Assembly (NCBI RefSeq): GCF_003386795.1
Contig: NZ_QTUC01000001.1
Span: 2,728,001 to 2,792,000, forward strand
Source of the DNA: Thermasporomyces composti
GTDB lineage: Bacteria; Actinomycetota; Actinomycetes; Propionibacteriales; Actinopolymorphaceae
DNA length: 64,000 bases
Reading direction: 5' to 3'
The notes under the pieces were generated by a model, which did no database searches, was not told the origin of the DNA, and saw only the letters and a program-made list of their open reading frames with translations. Below, piece by piece: positions 25,811-33,842 of the stretch. Numbering within the stretch: position 1 is the first letter of the stretch; each line of letters opens with the position of its first letter. The position numbers and the translations under genes are program-made.

Positions 25811-27501
25811 AGTCGACGCTGAACCGCGACCAGCGTGCCGATGCGTTGCGACGCATGGCGCACGACACCTTCGACGTCGTCGTCATCGGAGGTGGGGTCA
25901 CCGGCGTCGGCACCGCGCTGGACGCGGTCTCCCGTGGCCTGTCGGTGGCGCTGCTGGAGGCGGACGACCTGGCCAGCGGAACGTCGTCGCGCTCCGGGAA
26001 GGTGTTCCACGGCGGGCTGCGGTACCTGGAGCAGCTCAACTTCAAGCTGGTCAAGGAAGCGCTCACCGAGCGCGACCTGATGGTGGACCGGCTCTGCCCG
26101 CACCTCGTGTCGCCGGAGAAGTTCCTGTTCCCGTTCACCCGGCGGTGGGAGCGTCCTTACGTCGGGGCCGGCGTCCTGCTTTACGACCTGCTCCGGCTCA
26201 CCGGCACGCGCAGTGTGAAGGGGCACCGGCACCTCACCCGGGCCGGTGTGCTGCGGGAGGCGCCGGCGCTCAAGCCCAACGTCACCGGCGGTGTGCAGTA
26301 CTACGACGTCCGCGTCGACGACGCCCGCCACACCATGACGGTCGCCAGGACCGCGGCGGCGCTGGGCGCCCAGATCGCCACCCGGGCTCGGGTGGTCGAC
26401 GTGCTGCGGGAGGGCGACCGGGTCACCGGTGTACGGGCCCGAGACGAGGAGAGCGGTGAGGAGGTCACCGTCCGGGGACGCACGGTCGTCAACGCCACCG
26501 GCGTCTGGGCCGCGGAGGTGCAGGACCTGGCGGGACAGCGCTCCATCGACGTCACCGCCGCCAAGGGCATCCACTTGGTCGTGCCGGGCGACCGCATCGA
26601 CTCCAAGACCGGGCTCATCGTCAAGACGCACGACAGCGTGTTCATCATCCGGCGGTGGTTCGACTACTGGCTCATGGGCACCACGGACACGGAGTGGGAC
26701 CACGAGCGGGACGACCCCGCCGCCACCAAGGCCGACGTTGACTACCTGCTCACCCAGGCGAACCGCCTGTTGCGCACACCGCTCGCGCATTCCGACGTGG
26801 TCGGGGTGTACGCGGGGCTGCGGCCACTGGTGAGTGGGAAGGGGAGCGCCGGGACGACCGCGGCGCTGTCCCGGGACCACGCGGTGGTGGAGGGACCTCG
26901 CGGGATGTTCACCGTCGTCGGCGGCAAGTACACCACCTACCGGATCATGGCGCGGGACGCGGTGAACGCCGCCGCCACCCGGCTGGGGCGCGAGGTGCCG
27001 CCGTCACGGACCGAGCGGCTGCCGATCCATGGCGCGGTCGGCTACGAGGCGATGTACCACCAGCGTCGGGCGTTGGCCGCCGAGTCCGGTCTCGACGAGC
27101 GGTGGATCGTCCACCTGCTCGGCCGCTACGGCACCGCGACGACCGACCTGCTGGACCTCATCGCCGACCAACCATCGCTGGGGCAGCCGGTGCCAGGGGC
27201 GCCCGGCTACCTGGCCGCCGAGCTCCACTACGCGGCGAGCCACGAGGGAGCGCTCCACCTGGAGGACGTGCTGGTCCGCCGTACCCGGATCTTCATGGAG
27301 ACGCCCGACCACGGTCTGGAGGCGGCGCCGTTCGCGGCGACGGTGGTCGGTGAGGTGCTCGGGTGGGATGAGCTTCGGCGCAAGGAGGAGGTCGAGCGCT
27401 ACCGCGTGGAGCGGGAGGCCGACCGACGGGCGACCGAGGCGCTCACCGACGCCGAGGCGGTGCGGGTCCGCCACGCAGTCCGCGCCGGGGAGGGCGAGTG
27501 A
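25807..27501 (+). CDS. FAD-dependent glycerol-3-phosphate dehydrogenase family protein (GlpD/EryB-like)
   Basis: A 564-residue membrane-associated flavoprotein. FAD-binding motif VVVIGGGVTGVG near residue 20, then DDLASGTSSRSGKVFHGGLRY typical of GlpD, TVVNATGVWA, and the C-terminal GlpD domain after residue 400. Length equals aerobic GlpD. It would pass electrons from sn-glycerol 3-phosphate, or from erythritol 4-phosphate in an EryB-like role, to quinone. It sits between an aldolase and an FGGY kinase, each with a 4-base overlap. A glycerol role and a tetritol role cannot be told apart from sequence here. Confidence 0.87.
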   Translation: MKSTLNRDQRADALRRMAHDTFDVVVIGGGVTGVGTALDAVSRGLSVALLEADDLASGTSSRSGKVFHGGLRYLEQLNFKLVKEALTERDLMVDRLCPHLVSPEKFLFPFTRRWERPYVGAGVLLYDLLRLTGTRSVKGHRHLTRAGVLREAPALKPNVTGGVQYYDVRVDDARHTMTVARTAAALGAQIATRARVVDVLREGDRVTGVRARDEESGEEVTVRGRTVVNATGVWAAEVQDLAGQRSIDVTAAKGIHLVVPGDRIDSKTGLIVKTHDSVFIIRRWFDYWLMGTTDTEWDHERDDPAATKADVDYLLTQANRLLRTPLAHSDVVGVYAGLRPLVSGKGSAGTTAALSRDHAVVEGPRGMFTVVGGKYTTYRIMARDAVNAAATRLGREVPPSRTERLPIHGAVGYEAMYHQRRALAAESGLDERWIVHLLGRYGTATTDLLDLIADQPSLGQPVPGAPGYLAAELHYAASHEGALHLEDVLVRRTRIFMETPDHGLEAAPFAATVVGEVLGWDELRRKEEVERYRVEREADRRATEALTDAEAVRVRHAVRAGEGE

Positions 27502-29006
27502 GCCGACCGGTCGTCGTCGGGGTCGACGTCGGCACCACCTCGGTGAAGGCGGTGGTGGTCGACGACACCTGGCACGTGCGTGGCCAGGCCGGCGAGGAGT
27601 ACCCGACCCGGTACGTCGGCGCTACCGGCGCGGAGCAGGACCCGGACGACTGGTGGCGCGCCACCGCCTCGTGCGTGTCCGCGGCGTTGTCAGACGCGGG
27701 CGTCGCGTCGAGTGACGTGGCGGCGGTCGGTGTCTCCAGCCAGGCGCCGACCGTGGTGCTCCTGGACTCCGACGGCAGGCCCCTCGGGCCGGCGCTGGTC
27801 TGGCTGGACCGGCGCGGCCAGTCCGAGTGTGCGCGTCGCGCCGGTGACACCGACCGGATCGTCGAGCTGACCGGCAACCGTCCCGACTCCTACTACGCCG
27901 CGCCGAAGCTGGCCTGGTTGCTGCGGGAGAATCCCGGGCTCGCCACCCGGGCCGCCGCCATGGTGATGGCGAACGGCTACGTCGTGCACCGGCTCACCGG
28001 CGTGGTGTCGGCGGACACCACCCACACCGGGCTCTCCCTGCTCAACGACTTGGACGCCGGTGACTGGTCGACGGAGCTGGCCGAGCTCTGGGGCGTTCCC
28101 CGGCGCTGGCTGCCGCCGGTGTGGGAGCCGACCGCTGTGGTGGGGACGGTGCGTCCGGAGGCGGCGAGCGTGACCGGGCTCGCGGCCGGGACCCCGGTGA
28201 TCGCCGGGCTGGTCGACGGCGCGGCCGCCAGCGTCGAGGCCGGGGTGGTCGCGCACGGCGACGTGTGCGAGATGACCGGCCAGTCGACGGTGGTCAACGC
28301 CGCGGTGGAGGTGGCCGCGGCGCGGGCCTCGACCGGGGCGCTCAGCGTCATGCCGTACCCGATCCCAGGGCACCACCTGGTCTTCGGCGCGATGGTCGCC
28401 ACGGGCGGCATCCTGCGGTGGTTCCGCGACGAGCTCACCGAGGACTCGACAGGTGACACGTACGCGGCCCTCGACGCGCTCGCCGGCACCGCGCCGCTCG
28501 GCAGTGGAGGGCTGGTCATGCTGCCGTACTTCCTCGGTGAGCGCTCCCCGATCTGGGACAGTGACGCTCGCGGCGCCTTCGTCGGGCTCTCGCTGTCCAC
28601 GAGCCGAGCGGACTTGGTGCGCGCGATCCTCGAGGGCACCGCCTACGGGCTGGCCCACAACCTCGACGAGATGGCGGCGCTCAACCTGCGTCCCAGCACG
28701 CTCCGCGTCGTGGGCGGCGGGTCTCGGGGACGCACCTGGAACCAGATCAAGGCCGACGTGACCGGCGTGCCCGTGGAGGTGCCGGCCGAGTCGCTGGGGG
28801 CTCCGGTGGGGACCGCGCTCGTCGCCGCGGCCGGCGTCGGGCTCCTCACCGACCTGGTGGAGGTGGCCCGTGCCCGGTACGCCGTCGGCGAGCGCTACGA
28901 GCCGGATCCCGCGCGGCACACGGCCTATCGCCGTCGCTACCAGATCTACCGCGAGCTCTACCCGAGCCTGGCCAAGGTGCACCAAATGCTCGCCGAGCTG
29001 CGGTGA
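27498..29006 (+). CDS. FGGY-family kinase, xylulokinase-like
   Basis: A 502-residue kinase and last gene of the operon. Motifs: VGVDVGTTSVKAVV, VSSQAPTVVLLD, WLDRRGQ, MTGQSTVVNAAV, and RVVGGGSRGRTWNQIKADVTG. The overall pattern is closest to xylulokinase-type members. GTGA overlap with the GlpD-like gene. After the stop there is a short stretch with repeated GGTGACGT and the convergent helicase gene 63 bases on; no strong hairpin is seen. Confidence 0.85.
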   Translation: MSRPVVVGVDVGTTSVKAVVVDDTWHVRGQAGEEYPTRYVGATGAEQDPDDWWRATASCVSAALSDAGVASSDVAAVGVSSQAPTVVLLDSDGRPLGPALVWLDRRGQSECARRAGDTDRIVELTGNRPDSYYAAPKLAWLLRENPGLATRAAAMVMANGYVVHRLTGVVSADTTHTGLSLLNDLDAGDWSTELAELWGVPRRWLPPVWEPTAVVGTVRPEAASVTGLAAGTPVIAGLVDGAAASVEAGVVAHGDVCEMTGQSTVVNAAVEVAAARASTGALSVMPYPIPGHHLVFGAMVATGGILRWFRDELTEDSTGDTYAALDALAGTAPLGSGGLVMLPYFLGERSPIWDSDARGAFVGLSLSTSRADLVRAILEGTAYGLAHNLDEMAALNLRPSTLRVVGGGSRGRTWNQIKADVTGVPVEVPAESLGAPVGTALVAAAGVGLLTDLVEVARARYAVGERYEPDPARHTAYRRRYQIYRELYPSLAKVHQMLAELR

Positions 29007-29069
29007 CCCCGGGCGACGGTGACGTGACCCCGAACCACGGTGACGTCCGCCCCGAGCTGAGGTGAGAGC

Positions 29070-31595
29070 TCACGGGGCGAACGCGTGCGGCGGCCCGACC
29101 GAGACGACTCGGATGACGGCGTGGCCGGCCTCGTCCGAGGCCGGCAGGTCGACCTCGGCGCTGATGCCCCAGTCGTGGTCGCCGTTCGGGTCGTCGAAGA
29201 TCTGGCGGACCTTCCACCGGTCCGGTTCGGTCTCGACGAGGAACAGGTGGGGTCCGCGCGCGTTCGGACCCGTGCCGAGCTCGTCGTACTCGCGGAAGTA
29301 CGCCTCGATCGCCTCCGCCCAGGCGTCGGCGTCCCAGCCCGACTCGGCGTCCAGCGCCCCGAGCTCGTCGTAGCGACGTAGCGCGGCCAGCTCGACCCGG
29401 CGGAACATCGCGTTGCGGACCAGGACCCGGAACGCGCGGGTGTTGGCGGTGACGGGTGCCGGGCGATCGGGCTCGGTCGGGCGCGACGTCGACTCCTCGA
29501 CCGGGTTCGTGAGCCGCTCCCACTCGTCGATCAGGCTGGAGTCGACCTGCCGGACCAGCTCACCCAACCATTCGGTGAGGTCGACGAGCTCCTCCGTCCG
29601 CGCCTCCTCCGGCACGGTCTGCCGCAGCGCCTTGTAGGCGTCGGCAAGGTAGCGCAGGACGAGGCCTTCGGAGCGGGCCAGCCCGTAGTAGCTGATGAAC
29701 TCGGTGAACGTCATCCCCCGCTCGTACATGTCGCGGGCAACCGACTTCGGCGACAGCTCGTGGTCGGCGACCCACGGATGCCCCCGCCGGTAGATCTCGT
29801 ACGCCGTCTCGAGCAGGTCGGCCAGCGGTCGGGGGTGGGTGACCTCCTCCAGCAGCTCCATGCGGGTGTCGTAGTCGAGCCCTTCCGCCTTCATGGCCGC
29901 CACCGCCTCAGCGCGCGCGTTGGTCCGCTGCGCGTCCAACACCGGGCGGGGGTCCTCGAGGGTGGCCTCTAGGACGGAGAGCACGTCGAGGGCGTACGTC
30001 GGAGACTCGCGGTCGAGCAACTCCAGCGCCGCGAGGGCGAACGGCGACAAGGGCTGGTTGAGCGCGAAGTCGAACTGCAGGTCGACGGTGAGCCGCACGC
30101 GGCGCCCCGTCTCGTCCGGCTCGTCGAGCCGCTCGACCACGCCCGCCGCGAGCAAGGCACGGTAGATGGCGATGGCGCGACGGATGTGGCGGCGCCGCGC
30201 CGCCGGGTCCTCGTGGTTGTCGGTGAGCAGGCGTCGCATCGCCTCGAAGGCGTCGCCGGGTCGGGCGATGACGTTGAGCAGCATCGCGTGGGTGACCTTG
30301 AAGCTCGACGTCAGCGGCTCCGGATCGGCCGCCACGAGACGGTCGAAGGTGGGACGGCCCCAGCCGACCCACCCCTCCGGTGGCTTCTTGCGGACCACCT
30401 TGCGCCGCTTCTTCGGGTCGTCGCCCGCCTTGGCCAGCGCCTTCTCGTTCTCGACGACGTGCTCGGGTGCTTGCACGACGACCCGGCCCATCGTGTCGAA
30501 GCCGGCCCGGCCGGCGCGCCCGGCGATCTGGTGGAACTCGCGGGCGTTGAGGAGGCGCACCTTCTGGCCGTCGAACTTCGTCAACCCGGTGAAGACGACG
30601 GTGCGGATGGGCACGTTGATCCCCACGCCGAGGGTGTCGGTTCCGCAGATCACCTTCAGAAGCCCGGCCTGGGCGAGGGTCTCGACCAGCCGGCGGTACC
30701 TCGGCAGCATTCCCGCGTGGTGGACCCCGATGCCGTGGCGCACCAGCCGGGACAGGGTGCGGCCGAAGCCCGCGGTGAAGCGGAAGTCGCCGATCGCGCG
30801 GGCGATCGCGTCCTTCTCCGCCCGGGTGCAGACCTTCAGGCTGGTGAGCGCTTGGGCACGCTCCACCGCCGCCGCCTGGGTGAAGTGGACGACGTAGATC
30901 GGCGTCTCGCGGGTGCTGATGAGCTCCTCGAGCGTCTCGTGCAGGGGTGTGGTGACGTAGGAGTACACCAGCGGTACCGGTCGGTGCGCGGAGCGGATGA
31001 CCGCCGTGGGCCGGCCGGTCCGGCGGGTGAGGTCCGTCTCGAAACGGGTGACGTCACCCAAGGTCGCCGACATCAGGAGGAACTGCGCTTTCCGCAGCTC
31101 GAGCAGCGGGACCTGCCAGGCCCAGCCACGGTCGGGGTCGGCGTAGAAGTGGAACTCGTCCATGACCACCTGGCCGATGTCGGCGTCCTCGCCTTCGCGA
31201 AGCGCGATGTTGGCCAGGATCTCCGCGGTGCAGCAGATGAGGGGCGCTTGCGGGTTGACGCTCGCGTCGCCGGTCATCATGCCGACGTTCGCCGGCCCGA
31301 ACGTCTCGCAGAGCGAGAAGAACTTCTCCGAGACCAGGGCTTTGATGGGCGCGGTGTAGAAGGTGCGCTGTCCCTGTGCCATCGCGCTGAAGTGCGCGCC
31401 GGTCGCCACCAGGCTCTTCCCGGAGCCGGTGGGGGTGTTGAGGATGACGTTGGCGCCGGACATGAGCTCGATGAGCGCCTCCTCCTGGTGGGGGTAGAGC
31501 GTGAGCCCTTGGTCGGCTGTCCACCGGGTGAAGGCGTCGAAGAGCGAGTCCGCGTCGGGTTCGGCGATGTCCAGCGGCTGCAGCGGCGATGTCAT
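29070..31595 (-). CDS. DEAD/DEAH-box helicase with DUF3516 C-terminal domain
   Basis: An 841-residue SF2 helicase of the actinobacterial DUF3516 type, probably an RNA helicase. Motifs: P-loop TPTGSGKS (54-61), motif II MDEFHFYAD, motif III MSATLG, motif VI GRAGRAGFDTMG. The second half is the DUF3516 region, rich in helices. The ATG at 31595 has GAGG 5-8 bases upstream; an ATG at 31607 adds four residues. The frame stays open far upstream but overlaps the divergent HAD gene, so that extension is not real. Confidence 0.88.
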   Translation of the reverse strand: MTSPLQPLDIAEPDADSLFDAFTRWTADQGLTLYPHQEEALIELMSGANVILNTPTGSGKSLVATGAHFSAMAQGQRTFYTAPIKALVSEKFFSLCETFGPANVGMMTGDASVNPQAPLICCTAEILANIALREGEDADIGQVVMDEFHFYADPDRGWAWQVPLLELRKAQFLLMSATLGDVTRFETDLTRRTGRPTAVIRSAHRPVPLVYSYVTTPLHETLEELISTRETPIYVVHFTQAAAVERAQALTSLKVCTRAEKDAIARAIGDFRFTAGFGRTLSRLVRHGIGVHHAGMLPRYRRLVETLAQAGLLKVICGTDTLGVGINVPIRTVVFTGLTKFDGQKVRLLNAREFHQIAGRAGRAGFDTMGRVVVQAPEHVVENEKALAKAGDDPKKRRKVVRKKPPEGWVGWGRPTFDRLVAADPEPLTSSFKVTHAMLLNVIARPGDAFEAMRRLLTDNHEDPAARRRHIRRAIAIYRALLAAGVVERLDEPDETGRRVRLTVDLQFDFALNQPLSPFALAALELLDRESPTYALDVLSVLEATLEDPRPVLDAQRTNARAEAVAAMKAEGLDYDTRMELLEEVTHPRPLADLLETAYEIYRRGHPWVADHELSPKSVARDMYERGMTFTEFISYYGLARSEGLVLRYLADAYKALRQTVPEEARTEELVDLTEWLGELVRQVDSSLIDEWERLTNPVEESTSRPTEPDRPAPVTANTRAFRVLVRNAMFRRVELAALRRYDELGALDAESGWDADAWAEAIEAYFREYDELGTGPNARGPHLFLVETEPDRWKVRQIFDDPNGDHDWGISAEVDLPASDEAGHAVIRVVSVGPPHAFAP

Positions 31596-31706
31596 GACAA
31601 GCCTCATCGTGCCGTAGCGGCGGCGGAGGCCGCCGCCCTGGTACGGCTCGTGCGTACGGAGGTGGGCTCGTGAGCTCACGACGTGGACAGGTGGGAGGAT
31701 CCCGGG

Positions 31707-32432
31707 GTGCGCGCGGTGTTCTTCGATCTGGACGAGACGTTGCTCGACCACACGTCCGCGGTCCGTGTCGGCGCGGCCGCGTTGGCGAAGGAACTCGGGC
31801 ATCCGAACCCCGCCGAGGCGATCGAGTCGTGGTTCGCCCTGGAGCGACACTTCTTCGACCGCTACCTGGCGGGCGAGCTGTCCTTCCTCGAGCAGCGACG
31901 GGCGCGAGTTCGCGGGCTGGCCGCCGAGGTCGGTCGGGAGCTCGACGACGCCGAGGCCGATGCCGTGTTCGCCACGTACTTCTCCCACTACCAAGCGTCG
32001 TGGGTGGCGTTTCCTGACGTGGAGGCCTGTTTCGCCGAGCTTCGGACGCGCGCGGACGTTCGGCTCGGGGTCGTGACGAACGGCGACGCCAGAGGCCAAC
32101 GGGCCAAGCTCGCCCGACTCGGGCTGCTCGACGCCATGGACGTGGTGGTCACCGCCGAGGAGGTGGGCTGCGCCAAGCCGGATCCGAGGATCTACCGCGC
32201 GGCGTGCGAGCGCGCCGGCGTGCCGGTTGAGGACGCGGTCATGGTCGGGGACCGGCTGGACGTCGACGCCGACGGCGCACGCGCCGCTGGGCTGCTCGGC
32301 GTGTGGCTTGACCGCGGTGGCCAGCTCAGTGGCGCGCGACACCCCGCTGCTCACGACGGCTCCCGACTCGTCAGGATCTCCAGCCTGACGGAGCTTCCCG
32401 CGCTCGTGGCGGACGGGACCGGTCAGTCCTGA
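31707..32432 (+). CDS. HAD-family hydrolase
   Basis: A 241-residue HAD phosphatase, cytosolic. Nucleophile motif FFDLDET (Asp7, Asp9), motif II VVTNGD, motif III CAKPDPRIY and motif IV MVGDRLDVDADGARAAG. GTG at 31707 was chosen since GGGAGGA is 8 bases upstream; an in-frame GTG at 31683 is possible. Divergent from the helicase. Substrate unknown; the family often takes sugar or nucleoside monophosphates. Confidence 0.84.
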   Translation: MRAVFFDLDETLLDHTSAVRVGAAALAKELGHPNPAEAIESWFALERHFFDRYLAGELSFLEQRRARVRGLAAEVGRELDDAEADAVFATYFSHYQASWVAFPDVEACFAELRTRADVRLGVVTNGDARGQRAKLARLGLLDAMDVVVTAEEVGCAKPDPRIYRAACERAGVPVEDAVMVGDRLDVDADGARAAGLLGVWLDRGGQLSGARHPAAHDGSRLVRISSLTELPALVADGTGQS

Positions 32433-32492
32433 CCCGCACGGACGTCGAGGTTCGCGTCAGGGCACGGTCGTCCAGGCGTGTCCCCGTGGTGG

Positions 32493-33164
32493 CTAGAGGC
32501 CGGTCAGCCGGTGGATCCACACGTGGGGCAGTCGGGTGGGAAGCGTCTCGACCACGCGCCAACGTCGCCGTGCCGCAGTGAGGAAGTCCCCGGCCAGGGG
32601 GCGATCCGGGTCGGCGATCCACACCTGTCCATCGGGCGCGACCAGTCGAGGGAGCAGGTCGAGCAGCTCGTCAACGTTGCGTTGACCGTAGAGCACATCG
32701 GAGGCCAAGACCAAGCTCCACGGTGCTCTGGGGAGCAACGGAGTCGGATCGTCCCACGAGCACACACAGGTCTCGACGTCGACGCCGTTCTGCTCGGCGT
32801 TCACCGCCGCGAACACCGTCGCGTCCTCGGAGCGGTCGGTCGCCAGCACACGCGCGCCAGACAGTGCCGCGGCGATCGACGGCAGACCCAAGCCGCAGCC
32901 GAGCTCGAGTGTGGAGACGCCCTGCCAATCATGCGCTGACAGCGCGTAGGCGAGCTCGATGCCGCTCGGCCACAGCTCGGCCCAGTACGGCGGGTAGGAC
33001 TCGTCGACGTCCTCCTCATACAGCAACGCGGCTGGATCGCGCGGATGTACGAACCGAATGCTCCCCCGGTGTAGCTCGATCGACCCCGCCACGAGATCCA
33101 GTCGTGGGTCGGTGCGCTCATCACGTGGGGGCATGTCGGATGGTGTGGGGGAGTCGGATGTCAC
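32493..33164 (-). CDS. Class I SAM-dependent methyltransferase (METTL21/lysine-methyltransferase-like)
   Basis: About 223 residues. The SAM motif I is LELGCGLGLPS, followed by ATDRSEDA (acidic end of beta 2), a WDDP motif and LASDVLYG. The layout (YWAELWPSGIELA before motif I) is like the METTL21/FAM86 protein methyltransferases and the nicotinamide N-methyltransferase-like family. No clear ribosome binding site precedes either the GTG at 33164 or the ATG at 33134. A CAGACT hexamer 6 bases before the GTG would suit a leaderless transcript, so the longer start is listed. The substrate is not known. Confidence 0.75.
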   Translation of the reverse strand: MTSDSPTPSDMPPRDERTDPRLDLVAGSIELHRGSIRFVHPRDPAALLYEEDVDESYPPYWAELWPSGIELAYALSAHDWQGVSTLELGCGLGLPSIAAALSGARVLATDRSEDATVFAAVNAEQNGVDVETCVCSWDDPTPLLPRAPWSLVLASDVLYGQRNVDELLDLLPRLVAPDGQVWIADPDRPLAGDFLTAARRRWRVVETLPTRLPHVWIHRLTGL

Positions 33165-33842
33165 GGTCCAAGTCTGCCGGGACCTCGGCGCGCCTCGACA
33201 ACGCGTCCCCTCGTCTCGATTGGTGAGACGTCGCGTGGCTACGACGCCAACCCCGACGACGCCGAGGAGGCGGGGTCGCGAGGTCACGTCCCGGACACCA
33301 CCCCACGTTGTCAATACCTCCTTGTCACTTCGTCTCCTGTCACTCTGTCTCCTTGCCACTACGAGGCCGTGTCACCAGGACGTTCAGCGTCGTGACGTCT
33401 CCGCCCGGACCTCGCCCTAGCGCGGAAAGGACGAAGCAGGAGCATCTGTCCGGAACCGCGGCGTTCCCGCTGGTACGACCGTTCCCGCCCGACGGATAGA
33501 CGCGCTTGTTCCCGCGTTTTGCCTTCACGGGTCCACTTCTTGCGCAGACTGAGGTAAGGAGACGCCGCCTGGGTGTCTCGCATGCTCGTCACCGGCACGG
33601 TCGGTCGCCGGCACGGTCGGCGCCCGCGTGTCAGGTGCGAGGAACGGCCCGAACAGGCCTTCCGCACAGAACAGCTGAACGTGGCGGAGGCGACACGCAC
33701 TGGTACGAGATCGCTCCACGGATGACGACACGTTCGCGGACAGGCGCGACGTTCCGCGGGCGGGTGCCCACGACAGCGGTGACCGGTGACACCCGCCACC
33801 GCGAACGTGAGCACGGCGGAGCGAACTCGGGGGAGTGGGCTC
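33165..33842. other. Intergenic region (678 bases), no gene supported
   Basis: Lies between the divergent methyltransferase and TPR genes. It holds a short tandem repeat at 33322-33360 (listed) and several open frames without ribosome binding sites or recognisable products. It must contain the TPR gene promoter, which I could not place. Confidence 0.5.
33322..33360. repeat. Two and a half copies of a 15-base repeat TGTCACTNYGTCTCC
   Basis: TTGTCACTTCGTCTCC is followed directly by TGTCACTCTGTCTCC and a partial TTGCCACT. On the minus strand each unit reads GGAGACRNAGTGACA. No coding context; could be an operator array or neutral. Confidence 0.5.

Noticed and set aside
29007-29069. Terminator between the FGGY kinase and the helicase
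   Set aside because: Only GTGAG-AG-CTCAC with a two-base loop is visible, sterically poor, so not annotated.
31596-32354. Upstream extension of the helicase frame
   Set aside because: It overlaps the whole divergent HAD gene and has no homology to helicase N-termini; a good start exists at 31595.
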